From positions 62,001 to 126,000 of the forward strand of contig CAYPHY010000008.1 in the NCBI GenBank assembly GCA_964410625.1: 64,000 bases of DNA. The letters are read 5' to 3'. Position 1 is the first letter of the stretch; every line of letters begins with the position of its first letter. The notes beneath the pieces are model-generated. The model saw only the letters and a list, made by a program, of their open reading frames with translations, was not told where the DNA came from and searched no databases. A program made the translations under genes and the position numbers. This document shows, piece by piece, positions 42,101 to 49,717 of the stretch. The DNA comes from CAYPHY01 sp964410625 (lineage in GTDB: Bacteria; Chloroflexota; Anaerolineae; Promineifilales; Promineifilaceae).

Positions 42101-42584
42101 CATCATGGCTTGCCCCCGGCGCGCCCAGAATCAAATCATCATAGCCATCATTGTTCATATCGCCTGCCCCGGCGGCGGCGTAGCCCAACTGGTCAAAGGA
42201 GTGGAGGCCATTGATGCGGAACCCCTTTCCGGCGGGGAGGTTGTCTACTGTCAGTGGTGAAGCGTAGGTTGTGCTGCCAAAGATGACATAGACAGCGCCA
42301 GCGAGTGCTTTACCGTTGACGGTTGCATTGGGCAGCGTGACGACGATATCGTCCAGGCCGTCGCCATTCAGATCGCCAGCGGTGTGGGCGACCCGGCCCA
42401 GTTCTTGCCCCGCTGCCGTGCCGTCCACTTTTACGCCATTATTGCCGTCCAAAGTGTCCAGGGTGATGAGCGGGATTGGGTCTTCTGTGGTTGCGGCCGG
42501 TGGAACAGCGGCGACCAGCACCACTAGGCAGTTTAAGAGGAGGACACTCAGACATTTGAATAATAATAGAGGGGATTTTTTCAT
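39165..42584 (-). CDS. Large secreted protein: FG-GAP repeats, RTX-type Ca-binding repeats, four Ig-like domains
   Basis: The 1139-residue protein has a signal peptide (KKSPLLLFKCLSVLLLNCL, cleaved near residue 30), then seven FG-GAP/integrin-alpha-like repeats with the calcium loop DxNxDGxxD (DLNGDGLDD, DMNNDGYDD, DINRDGFAD, DVNRDGFAD, DVNGDGFGD, DVNGDGLDD, DVNGDGYDD). RTX nonapeptide-like repeats follow (GNDEVNALAGNDVLKGGAGN, GGPGADLLEGDNG). Then come four tandem Ig-like modules of about 95 residues, each with a PGVLxNDxNP motif and a GSFTYxPxxG strand. It ends LNLPIVLDQ; a short LPxV-like end is common in secreted proteins of this phylum and may be a sorting signal. The ATG at 42584 has aaggaag 7 nt upstream. 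Role: surface adhesion or matrix, inferred. Confidence 0.9.
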   Translation of the reverse strand: MKKSPLLLFKCLSVLLLNCLVVLVAAVPPAATTEDPIPLITLDTLDGNNGVKVDGTAAGQELGRVAHTAGDLNGDGLDDIVVTLPNATVNGKALAGAVYVIFGSTTYASPLTVDNLPAGKGFRINGLHSFDQLGYAAAGAGDMNNDGYDDLILGAPGASHDDVESSGTAFVIFGRPTFPTVVDLGTLNGGNGLRLNGVMPDARLGSSVAGAGDINRDGFADVIVGAPNATVGGKEAAGYAYVVYGNTGFTPVLSAAALNGSNGFRFSGNAAEDNTGMMVASAGDVNRDGFADLLVAAPSAKVGSQTEAGRVYTIFGGGAIGSNINATALNGTNGFRADGVAQADHAGRSVAAAGDVNGDGFGDIVIGAPYANEYAGMSYVIYGKSSFGATIGLGSLNGSNGFKISGATANDQVGLSVSGAGDVNGDGLDDLLIGAPGVGEELDRFSGAAYIVLGKNSFSATVELSALDAIDGFTLTGIRADDQAGQRVSPAGDVNGDGYDDFLIGAPRVDSGGNFNAGAVYLLFGGSTLGTPVPLPVTHEGKANSETISGSPAADVMIAHRGNDEVNALAGNDVLKGGAGNDLLNGGPGADLLEGDNGFDVASYATSAAGVTVNLRTGVGSGGDAEGDYLRSIEGVIGSSHNDTLIGNDKSNSFDGRGGSNTITGNGGSNRYLFTANSGDTTITDFAPGAGSKDVLDFGGYAAVEELADLTIAPMSGDTKITLPNGNAILLKNVSPSALHGDDYRFGSAPLAVNDNYSTPVNTTLTVVAPGVLANDQNPLAGGMTAAVVNNVAHGTLTLNNNGSFTYVPQNGYVGEDQFTYRANNGTNSNTATVFLEVTSVGPTAVDDFYTTPMETPLTVPAPGVLGNDLNPGGGTLTSTLVDTPTYGSVTLNPNGSFTYTPDEVEFVVEDSFTYRANNGQESNVATVTVAITNPNEPPVANDDAYQTLVDAPLTIAEPGVLANDYDANENALTAVLVNNVAHGTLSLNPDGSFTYTPDAGYEGDDQFTYKARGAVDSAAATVTLTIVDTGGAPLAQNDGYLTGVNIPLTISAPGVLGNDQNPASGSMTAELAGDAQHGSVTLNPNGSFIYTPAGNFTGVDLFRYRANNGQTSNVATVTITVTETITGFHLNLPIVLDQ

Positions 42585-42777
42585 CAGTTCTTCCTTAATC
42601 AAGATAAAGGGATTGGCTCAACTTTGGCAAGCAGGTGGGGTTGGCGAACGACAACGGCCGTTCACCTGCTATACCTGCCGGTTTGGTTGCACTCTGATTT
42701 AGTACAATAAATATGGTGGCTTCCACCGCGGGGGATATTAACCAAAAGCGGCCGAATATGCCAGCGAATGAAGAGGT

Positions 42778-42841
42778 TTCACGCAAAGCCGCAAAGGTCG
42801 CTAAGCGTTTTCACTTTGCGTCTTAGCGTTCTTTGCGTGAG
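42778..42841. repeat. Family H inverted repeat overlapping the NUDIX gene end
   Basis: TCACGCAAAGCCGCAAAGG and CTTTGCGTCTTAGCG with CTTTGCGTGAG. The last 13 or so codons of the NUDIX gene (LAHAKNAKTQSENA) are repeat sequence. Confidence 0.8.
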
Positions 42842-43385
42842 CTAATTTCAGGCGGGTTAATTGTTCGGCACAGAGCAATAGACCCAAAGCCGTTGGGCCG
42901 TCGGTGATTTGATGGGTGCGGGCCATATGCAATACTTCATCAATTGGTTTGAGATGAATCTCGATCACTTCGGCCGCTTCATGGTGTGGCTCCCCCAACA
43001 CAACCCCCGTCGCCAGAAAGAAGTGGCCGACCTCGTTGCAAATGCCATTGGCGAGATAGTAAGGGGCGATATATTCCAACGTGGCGGCCGTTCCGCCCAC
43101 TTCCTCCAGCAACTCCTCTCGCGCAGTTTCTGCTAGCGTCTGCCCTGGCTTCACGCTTCCCGCCGGAACCTCCCAACACCAATCATCAACAGTATAGCGG
43201 TAGCTCCGAATCATCGCGATTTGGCCGTCGGCCGTGACGGGGATAATCCATACCGCGTCGCTTTTTTCGATGGTGTTATAGATACCGGGGCGGCCGTCGG
43301 GGGTGATGATCTCATCCTGCCGCACCTGATACCAGGGGCAAGACCAGACCACACGACTGGACAAAGTTTGGTAAGGTTTACTCAT
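42801..43385 (-). CDS. NUDIX hydrolase, ADP-ribose pyrophosphatase-like
   Basis: The 194-residue protein contains the full Nudix box GSVKPGQTLAETAREELLEEVGG (G-x5-E-x7-REUXEEXGU), preceded by the substrate strands IAMIRSYRYTVDDWCWEVPAG that are typical of ADP-ribose pyrophosphatases. These enzymes cleave ADP-ribose or related nucleoside diphosphates with Mg2+. The ATG at 43385 is preferred to a GTG at 43400. The C-terminal tail from LAHAK onward is translated from an H repeat, so it is probably not functional. It follows trpF on the same strand after about 175 nt of repeats. Confidence 0.9.
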   Translation of the reverse strand: MSKPYQTLSSRVVWSCPWYQVRQDEIITPDGRPGIYNTIEKSDAVWIIPVTADGQIAMIRSYRYTVDDWCWEVPAGSVKPGQTLAETAREELLEEVGGTAATLEYIAPYYLANGICNEVGHFFLATGVVLGEPHHEAAEVIEIHLKPIDEVLHMARTHQITDGPTALGLLLCAEQLTRLKLAHAKNAKTQSENA

Positions 43386-43467
43386 TCGCTTTTCGTTCAC
43401 TACAATGACAAGGATGCAAAGAAATCATTTAGAACCCGGCTGAATCTTCAAACAGGGATAGCCCTTT

Positions 43468-43505
43468 TAACGCAGAGGCGCAGAGGGACAGAGACGCAGA
43501 GAAAA
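43468..43505. repeat. Family D left arm (single)
   Basis: TAACGCAGAGGCGCAGAGGG and ACAGAGACGCAGAG with no right arm. Confidence 0.6.
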
Positions 43506-43529
43506 TCAAACCAATTGTTGATTCCGTTG

Positions 43530-43574
43530 AAAAATCAGCGAAGATCTGCGTCTCGTCCGCGTCAATCTGCGTCC
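43530..43574 (+). repeat. E element 7, exceptional copy over the trpF stop
   Basis: AAAATCAGCGAAGATCTGCG, TCTCGTCCGCGTCAATCTGCG, without the GTAAC end. It is the only E copy not in the standard place: it overlaps the last codons of minus-strand trpF (KKGDAD). Confidence 0.55.
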
Positions 43575-44257
43575 CCTTTCTTCGCCACCTGAATAAACGC
43601 CCGTACTTTATCATGATCTTTGCGGCCGGGGCTGGCCTCAACGCCGCTGGCAACGTCTACGGCATACGGCCGTACAGTCTGTACTGCCTCGGCCACATTG
43701 TCCGGCGTCAACCCACCGGCCAGCATCAACCCTGGAATCTGTTCCGCCAGTCGCGCGGCGATTGTCCAGTTCATTGTCTGGCCTGTACCACCAGCCAAAG
43801 TCGGATGGTAGGTGTCGAGGAGCAAAGTGGGATACGTTGGTGTTGTCCCGGCTTCCGGCGGCAGATACCACTCGGCTTCGGCTTCCGCTTCGGCAAGCGA
43901 GGTGGGTTTGAGGACCTTGAAGGCGCGACCGTATAACGGTGACGCCGGATCGCCAATCATAGATGGCACTTCGTCCCCGCTGAGTTGGGCCAAATCCAGG
44001 CCACAGTCATCTAATATGGCGGCAACACGCTCGGCCGGTTCGTTGACAAAGACGCCGACGAGTTGTGGTAGGGGATCGGCCGTCTGGCGCAATTGAGCGA
44101 CGAGCTGTTGTGCCGATTCTACGCTAATCGAACGGCTACTAGGGGGGTAGAAGATGAAGCCCAACAGATCAGCCCCAGCAGCCACGGCCGCCAGCGCATC
44201 CTCCAAATTGGTCAGGCCGCAGATTTTAACTTTAACAGGTTCCACAACGGTTATCAC
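43562..44257 (-). CDS. trpF: Phosphoribosylanthranilate isomerase
   Basis: The 231-residue TIM-barrel protein has the TrpF motifs VKICGLTN (catalytic Cys), GADLLGFIFYPPSSR, VGVFVNEP, LDLAQLSGDE, LLLDTYHP with the catalytic Asp, and LAGGLTPDNV, DVASGVEASPGRKD. It isomerises phosphoribosylanthranilate in tryptophan synthesis. The LSGDE form replaces the commoner LHGDE. No other trp gene is here. Its last residues come from an E-like repeat. Confidence 0.95.
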   Translation of the reverse strand: MITVVEPVKVKICGLTNLEDALAAVAAGADLLGFIFYPPSSRSISVESAQQLVAQLRQTADPLPQLVGVFVNEPAERVAAILDDCGLDLAQLSGDEVPSMIGDPASPLYGRAFKVLKPTSLAEAEAEAEWYLPPEAGTTPTYPTLLLDTYHPTLAGGTGQTMNWTIAARLAEQIPGLMLAGGLTPDNVAEAVQTVRPYAVDVASGVEASPGRKDHDKVRAFIQVAKKGDAD

Positions 44258-44278
44258 TCTTCTATCACTTTGACTTCA

Positions 44279-46090
44279 CTAATTCCTGACCGATGGAACG
44301 AGGCTGATCAGGGTCATACCGGGGCGAGGCAGTGGCTGGTCATCCATCGTATAGATGAGCAAGTGATTTCTCTCGGTCACGGCAAAGAGGGGATGTGCCT
44401 CGCTTTGGTATTGCGCTTGATATTGAACGTAGTCAAAGTCGTTGGTCAGTTTGGTTGCCTTAATGGTGTAACCGGCTTCCAGTCGCTGCCGGAGGAAGTC
44501 ATAGGTCATTTTGGGGCCAAACAGGTAGCGGCCGTGCAGGTGCATGGCGGGTTGCCTTCGGGCGATCTTCGTGCCCTTTTCATCCGTTTCATCTTTGATC
44601 GGCAATTGGTAGACCTCGGCCCGCCCAAAGTGTTCGATGCAGAGCAAGGCGGCCAGGGAGTTTACTTCGTCATTCGCGGTTAGCCCCAGAAAACGGCCGA
44701 TCCCACTCAAATCTAACTCTTCAAGAAGCTCATCAGAGACGGCGCTTCCATGATGTGTTTCCAGCCCGGCCATTTTCCCGGACTGGACATTACGCCAGTT
44801 GCTGTCCAATAGCAATGCACGAAAACCTTGCCCTTGAATAGCGGCGGCGATTTGTTGGGCTAACTGGTCGGCTCCGGCGATGAGAACGCCCTGCGGATTC
44901 GCTTCGGAAAGCTCCAGAGCGCGGGCCAGCGGCCAACTGGTCAGCCCATAGAAGGCGACTGTGCCGACGATGACCAGAAAGGTGAGCGAGACGAGTTGTT
45001 CGGCCCCGGCAACGCCCGCCTCTTGCAACTCGAAAGCAAAGATTGAAGCAATCGAGGCGGCCACGATACCACGCGGGGCAACGGCGGCCAGAAACAGGCG
45101 TTCTCTGGATGTCAGGCCCGTGCGCAAGGTGGAGAGAAAGACGCCCAGAGGACGGCCGATGAAGATGACGATGAGCAGAAAAATTATCGCTGTCCAGCCC
45201 AGACTTTGTACAACACTTAACTCCAGGCGGGCGGCCAGAACGATAAACAAAAAGCCGAGCAGGAGCGAAAGCAGGCTCTCCTTGAACTCAATGATGTGGC
45301 GCACCGGCACGACTCGTTGGTTGGTCAGGGCAATACCCATGACAATGACCGTTAGCAGCCCCGATTCATGGGAAATGACATTGGACAGGGTGAAGAGGGC
45401 GACCACCAACATCAGCGAGATGGCATTTTGCAGATAGTCGGGAATGAGGCGGCGTTGCAGCAGCAAGACAAACAGCCCCGCGCCGAGAAGCCCCAAACCC
45501 AGACCAACCACGATGGTTAACAGGACCCCGCCGAGGATAACGCTGGTGGCGCGGTTGAAAGCGCCTTGCAGGATAATTTCAAAGACCAACACCGTAAGCA
45601 CCGCGCCGACGGGGTCGATCAGAATCCCTTCCCATTTCAGGATCGCCCCGGTTCGGCCGCGCGGCCGAATCAGCCGCAGCAGTGGCCCCACGACAGTTGG
45701 CCCGGTGACGATCAGGATCGCGCCGAGGAGAATGGCGATGGGCCATTCCAAACCCACGATGTAATAGGCGGTGACGGTGGTAACGACCCACGTGACAATG
45801 GCCCCGACAGTAATCAGCCTAAACATGGTCGGGCCAATCTCCGGGAGTTCCCGCCAGCGCAGCGTCAGACCACCTTCATAAAGGATAATGGCGACGGCCA
45901 ATGAGATGATCGGGAAAAGGGTGGGGCCAAACAGTTGGTCAGGGTTGAGGAAGCCGGTGAGAGGGCCGGCGATAAAGCCGAACAAGAGCAGCAGCAAGAT
46001 GGAAGGGAGCCGCAAACGCCAGGCCAGCCACTGGGCGACAGTGCCCAAGACGAGGATGCTTGCCAGTCCGATTAGTAATGTTTCACGCAA
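44279..46090 (-). CDS. CPA1-type Na+(K+)/H+ antiporter with C-terminal TrkA-N-like domain
   Basis: The 603-residue protein has about 12 membrane helices (residues 1-395) with ILYEGGLTLRW, ILIVTGPTVVGPLLR, WEGILIDPVGAVL (acidic ion-site residue) and VAPRGIVAASIASI. A Rossmann-like TrkA-N/RCK domain starts GVLIAGADQLAQQI, where the usual GxG is degenerate, and a TrkA-C-like tail ends the protein. It should exchange monovalent cations for protons under control of a ligand. It starts with TTG at 46090, supported by aaggag 9 nt upstream. It follows trpF's start by 21 nt on the same strand. Confidence 0.9.
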   Translation of the reverse strand: MRETLLIGLASILVLGTVAQWLAWRLRLPSILLLLLFGFIAGPLTGFLNPDQLFGPTLFPIISLAVAIILYEGGLTLRWRELPEIGPTMFRLITVGAIVTWVVTTVTAYYIVGLEWPIAILLGAILIVTGPTVVGPLLRLIRPRGRTGAILKWEGILIDPVGAVLTVLVFEIILQGAFNRATSVILGGVLLTIVVGLGLGLLGAGLFVLLLQRRLIPDYLQNAISLMLVVALFTLSNVISHESGLLTVIVMGIALTNQRVVPVRHIIEFKESLLSLLLGFLFIVLAARLELSVVQSLGWTAIIFLLIVIFIGRPLGVFLSTLRTGLTSRERLFLAAVAPRGIVAASIASIFAFELQEAGVAGAEQLVSLTFLVIVGTVAFYGLTSWPLARALELSEANPQGVLIAGADQLAQQIAAAIQGQGFRALLLDSNWRNVQSGKMAGLETHHGSAVSDELLEELDLSGIGRFLGLTANDEVNSLAALLCIEHFGRAEVYQLPIKDETDEKGTKIARRQPAMHLHGRYLFGPKMTYDFLRQRLEAGYTIKATKLTNDFDYVQYQAQYQSEAHPLFAVTERNHLLIYTMDDQPLPRPGMTLISLVPSVRN

Positions 46091-46115
46091 TACGCTCTCT
46101 CCTTATAATGGGATT

Positions 46116-46190
46116 CCACGAATTGGCACGGTCCTTCACAAATTAGATGTTTATTTAGGCAGAACTCGTGCGACGTCTTCCAATTCGTGG
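46116..46190. repeat. Family F inverted repeat (CCACGAATTGG..CCAATTCGTGG)
   Basis: Perfect 11-nt ends, CCACGAATTGG and CCAATTCGTGG, with a diverged interior. It fills the gap between the acetyltransferase stop and the antiporter start. Confidence 0.8.
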
Positions 46191-46211
46191 AACACGCTTT
46201 GCTCATCCAGC

Positions 46212-47072
46212 TCATTCTCGCCGGATGAATTGGTATTCGGCATAGTCCATGATCGGCCGATAGCCGATGTCCTGATAGATATGGTTGGAAGTCCGATTGG
46301 CGGAGTCGGTGAACAGGGTACAGCGAATATACCCTTCGTCGAGCAATCGCTGGCTGAGGTGGGCCACGCAAGCCGAGGCGTAGCCATGTTCCCGTTGCTC
46401 CGGTGGGGTATAGACGAGGTTGATGGCAATGGTTTGCGCGGTCGGCCGCGCCTTGGCCGCCATCGAAACCGGCTCCCCATCCTCCCATAAAAAGAGATCG
46501 CCACCACTGATCAGCCGGTCGGCAATCGCCTGGGCAGAAGCGGCGTCGCTCTCCTTTTCCGGCGATGTCTCGGCCTGGAAATCGGCCGTCCATTGGGCGA
46601 TCTGTTCGCGGTCGTCAAGGATGGCGGGGCGCAAACGGCCGCCGGGCAAATTGGGCGGGAAGACGACTTGCTCCAGTTCCATCAGCCGTTGGCGCAAGCC
46701 AGGACGCGGGCTGAAGCCGGTCAGCGTCGCCCAGGCGTTGGCAAAAGCGCGTGTCAGATCGGCCGGGCCAAAGACGGTTGGCACACGACGGCCGCTTTGT
46801 TGCAGTTCACGGGCCAGCAGCTTGAGCGCAGTCGCCGGAACAGCGCGATGGCTGGAGAGGAGCAGTCGGCGCGGGCTGAGCATGGCGGCCGCCAGCAATA
46901 TGCCCTGCCCATCTTCGATATAGGCGAGATAAGGTTTGTGGCGTAGCCCCTGGCGCGGCCGTGAGCTCATCAGCAACCCCAGCAACATTCCATTGGCAAC
47001 CTCATCTGCGGCCAAAAACGGGCTGATGATTTCCTGGTAGGTTGAAACATCGCTACGATGATGAAGTTGCAT
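46212..47072 (-). CDS. GNAT-family acetyltransferase
   Basis: The 286-residue protein has a degenerate N-terminal half and a C-terminal GNAT domain: IAINLVYTPPEQREHGYASACVAHLSQRL is the acetyl-CoA site (Q-x-x-G-x-A like), followed by TLFTDSANRTSNHIYQDIGYRPI. Proteins of this two-part form are common and their substrates are mostly unknown. The ATG at 47072 has aaggg upstream; an extension to 47096 is unlikely. It has its own promoter. Confidence 0.87.
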   Translation of the reverse strand: MQLHHRSDVSTYQEIISPFLAADEVANGMLLGLLMSSRPRQGLRHKPYLAYIEDGQGILLAAAMLSPRRLLLSSHRAVPATALKLLARELQQSGRRVPTVFGPADLTRAFANAWATLTGFSPRPGLRQRLMELEQVVFPPNLPGGRLRPAILDDREQIAQWTADFQAETSPEKESDAASAQAIADRLISGGDLFLWEDGEPVSMAAKARPTAQTIAINLVYTPPEQREHGYASACVAHLSQRLLDEGYIRCTLFTDSANRTSNHIYQDIGYRPIMDYAEYQFIRRE

Positions 47073-47110
47073 GTTGATAATCCCTTGAAACAACAATGTC
47101 GCTTATAAAG

Positions 47111-47140
47111 CCTATAGACATTTTCCCCACTTTTTGTCAA
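47111..47140 (-). promoter_or_regulatory. Sigma-70-like promoter of the acetyltransferase
   Basis: On the minus strand TTGACA (47135-47140), 18 nt, TATAGG (47111-47116), about 40 nt from the ATG at 47072. Confidence 0.6.
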
Positions 47141-47290
47141 TCTTACAAACAAACATGACCTGCTCTCCTACGAAATATGGGCCGTCACGGTGGAAGCTTA
47201 TGGTCTGATTAGGAAACAGCCATATTTGCCCAACAGTTGCTTATTATGGTCCGCTTATGATGGTCGTTTAGCTTGAAGGAGAAATTCGCT

Positions 47291-48499
47291 ATGTGTGCTA
47301 GATTCGGTCTACGTGGAATTTTTCAACTGATTCTCTTGAGTGGCTTGCTGCTTGTCGGCTGCGGGACTAGGGGTGCTCCAGCTGCCACCCCGGATGCCGG
47401 TTTAGAGCGAGCAACAACCGAACCAACAACGACCGCCGCCATTCCGGTGGATAATTCGGCCGAGACTTCAACGGAAACGGCCGCAACAGTAGCGCCGCCA
47501 ACAGAGACAACCGTGGCGGAAGTGGTGACAGAGGCGACAGAGGAACCATCGTTACCTCCGGCGGCAACGGCCGTACCGCCCATTTCCGAATCCCAACCAA
47601 CACTCCAGGAGTATCCTGTCCCCTCTGGATCACATCCCCATGACGTGGCTCCCGCACCGGATGGGACAGTCTGGTATACGGCGCAATTGCTAGGTGCGCT
47701 AGGGCGGCTCGATCCAGCAACAGGCGAGACCCATCACATCCCGCTTGGGAACGGCGCTGCGCCGCATGGGGTAATCGTCGGCCCGGATGGCGCACCGTGG
47801 ATTACGGATAGTGGGCTTAACGCCATTGTCCGGGTGGACCCGGTTAGTGAAGAAGTGCAAACCTTCCCCTTACCGGCGGAGAGGAGTAACGCCAACCTCA
47901 ACACGGCTACGTTTGACGGCCGTGGTATCCTCTGGTTCACCGGCCAAAACGGCGTTTACGGGCGATTAGATCCGGCAACGGGGGAAATGGAAGTATTTGA
48001 TGCGCCGCGCGGTCGCGGGCCATACGGCATTGCCACGACACCGGATGGCGAAGTGTACTATGCTTCGTTAGCCGGTAGTCATATCGCGGCAATTGATCAA
48101 AATACTGGTGAGGCAACCATTCTGGAGCCGCCAACCTCCGGCCAGGGTTCACGCCGTGTGTGGTCGGATTCGCAAGGGCGTTTGTGGGTTAGCGAATGGA
48201 ACGCGGGACAAGTGGGGATGTATGATCCATCTAGCGGCGAGTGGCGAGAGTGGCGTTTGCCAGGTAACAACCCGATGACCTACGCTGTGTATGTGGACGA
48301 CCAGGATCAGGTCTGGTTGAGCGACTTTGGCGCCAATGCAATGGTGCGCTTTGACCCGCAGACAGAGACATTTGAGAGCTTTCCGCTTCCTAGCCCTGCG
48401 GGTAGCGTGCGCCAAATCTTGGGACGGCCGGGAGAAGTGTGGGGGGCGGAGTCGGCCGCCGACAAACTGATCGTCATACGAATAAACGGGGCCGGATAA
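47291..48499 (+). CDS. Beta-propeller lipoprotein, virginiamycin-B-lyase-like
   Basis: The 402-residue protein has a lipoprotein signal with lipobox LLVGC (Cys near 24), a Thr/Glu/Pro-rich linker (about 30-110), and six propeller repeats of the streptogramin-lyase type (PDGTVWYTAQLLGALGRLDP, PDGAPWITDSGLNAIVRVDP, GILWFTGQNGVYGRLDP, DGEVYYASLAGSHIAAID, GRLWVSEWNAGQVGMYDP, DQVWLSDFGANAMVRFDP). Vgb enzymes linearise streptogramin B antibiotics, but most proteins of this fold are not lyases, and a long linker on a lipid anchor suggests a surface role. The ATG at 47291 has aaggag 10 nt upstream. Confidence 0.88.
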   Translation: MCARFGLRGIFQLILLSGLLLVGCGTRGAPAATPDAGLERATTEPTTTAAIPVDNSAETSTETAATVAPPTETTVAEVVTEATEEPSLPPAATAVPPISESQPTLQEYPVPSGSHPHDVAPAPDGTVWYTAQLLGALGRLDPATGETHHIPLGNGAAPHGVIVGPDGAPWITDSGLNAIVRVDPVSEEVQTFPLPAERSNANLNTATFDGRGILWFTGQNGVYGRLDPATGEMEVFDAPRGRGPYGIATTPDGEVYYASLAGSHIAAIDQNTGEATILEPPTSGQGSRRVWSDSQGRLWVSEWNAGQVGMYDPSSGEWREWRLPGNNPMTYAVYVDDQDQVWLSDFGANAMVRFDPQTETFESFPLPSPAGSVRQILGRPGEVWGAESAADKLIVIRINGAG

Positions 48500-48520
48500 C
48501 ATCGGTTTCACGTTTCTGAA

Positions 48521-49384
48521 TCAAGTAAGACGACGGCCGAGTGCGTTCGTGACACGGCCGACTGTTTCCCAAAAATGAGCCGCCTCTGACACGGGCAATG
48601 CTTGCTCTTTGTCGGAAAGGGCTTCTTCGGGATGGGGATGGAACTCGACCAGCAGGCCATCGGCCCCGGCAGCGACGGCCGCCAACGCAGCGGGCAACAC
48701 CAGGTCGGCGCGGCCAGTGGCGTGGCTAGGGTCACCGATGATCGGGAAGTGGGTTTCGCGCTTCAGCAGGGCGATGCCATTGGTATCGAGCGTGTTGCGC
48801 GTGGCCGTCTCGAAGGTGCGGATGCCGCGCTCGCAAAGGATGATGCGCTCATTGCCGCGACTGCTGATGTGGTCGGCCGCCGCCAGCCACTCGCGTATTG
48901 TTGCCATATAGCCTCGCTTCAACAACACTGGCATCTCTGTCTCACCGGCCGCCCAGAGGAGGGGGAAGTGTTGCATATTGCGGCTGCCGATCTGGATGAT
49001 GTCGGCATACTCCGCGACGAGGGGGATATTGTCTACGGCCAGTGCCTCAGTGATGACCAATAGACCGAACTCGTCGGCAACGGCACGCAGGATTTCCAAC
49101 CCTTCGCGGCCGAGTCCTTGAAAGTCGTAGGGGGAGGTGCGCGGCTTGAACGCGCCACCACGCAGCACACGACCGCCCATGCGAGCAATGGCCGCGGCCG
49201 TCGCCCGCGTTTGTTCATAGCTTTCCACGGAGCATGGCCCGGCCATCATCACCACATCACGGCCGCCCACGCTCAAGTCGGGTGCAATTTGTACCGGTCG
49301 AGTTGGGGTGAGGACGGCCGATAGCTCGCTTCGTTTTGCTTCGTCCTCAACAATTACCGGTTCTATATATGTTTGCTCAAACAT
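48521..49384 (-). CDS. aroF: 3-deoxy-7-phosphoheptulonate (DAHP) synthase
   Basis: The 287-residue protein is a type I-beta (KDO8P-synthase-like) DAHP synthase: MAGPCSVES, RGGAFKPRTSPYDFQG, IQIGSRNMQHFPLL, PVLLKRGY and IGDPSHATG carry the substrate and metal ligands. It joins phosphoenolpyruvate and erythrose 4-phosphate, the first step to chorismate. About 45 N-terminal residues replace the ferredoxin-like regulatory domain that many relatives carry, so feedback control may be reduced. It feeds both trpF and the men genes that follow. The ATG at 49384 has gagg upstream. Confidence 0.95.
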   Translation of the reverse strand: MFEQTYIEPVIVEDEAKRSELSAVLTPTRPVQIAPDLSVGGRDVVMMAGPCSVESYEQTRATAAAIARMGGRVLRGGAFKPRTSPYDFQGLGREGLEILRAVADEFGLLVITEALAVDNIPLVAEYADIIQIGSRNMQHFPLLWAAGETEMPVLLKRGYMATIREWLAAADHISSRGNERIILCERGIRTFETATRNTLDTNGIALLKRETHFPIIGDPSHATGRADLVLPAALAAVAAGADGLLVEFHPHPEEALSDKEQALPVSEAAHFWETVGRVTNALGRRLT

Positions 49385-49438
49385 TATGATCCTCGTGCTG
49401 GTAGTTTTGCCCAATCTTGGCGTAACCGACCAGTTTCC

Positions 49439-49476
49439 TTCTATTTTCGTGAAATTCGTGTCATTCGTATCAAAAA
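49439..49476. repeat. Family F single arm
   Basis: TTTTCGTGAAATTCGTGTCA and TTCGTATCAAAAA: one arm, like the relic at 10552. Confidence 0.55.
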
Positions 49477-49520
49477 ATTATTGGCTGCGTAAGTCCTGAT
49501 GTATAAAACAACTTCATTTT

Positions 49521-49600
49521 CAACGCAGAGTCGCAGAGATGCAGAGGCGCAGAGAAAACAAGTGAAACTCTGCGTCTCTGTTTCTCCGCGTCTCTGCGTT
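49521..49600. repeat. Family D inverted repeat
   Basis: CAACGCAGAGTCGCAGAGAT on the left and GTCTCTGTTTCTCCGCGTCT with CTGCGTTTTT on the right. The gap 49385-49717 between divergent aroF and menA holds this, the F arm and no gene. Confidence 0.8.
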
Positions 49601-49717
49601 TTTAAGGAACATACTTCACCTAATTTTCCGAGTACCAGCCACATGCCACCTGCTACTTGCCACGCACCAACCATCCAAAGATCGCCTAACCACATATTTT
49701 TGATATAACAAGCAATC

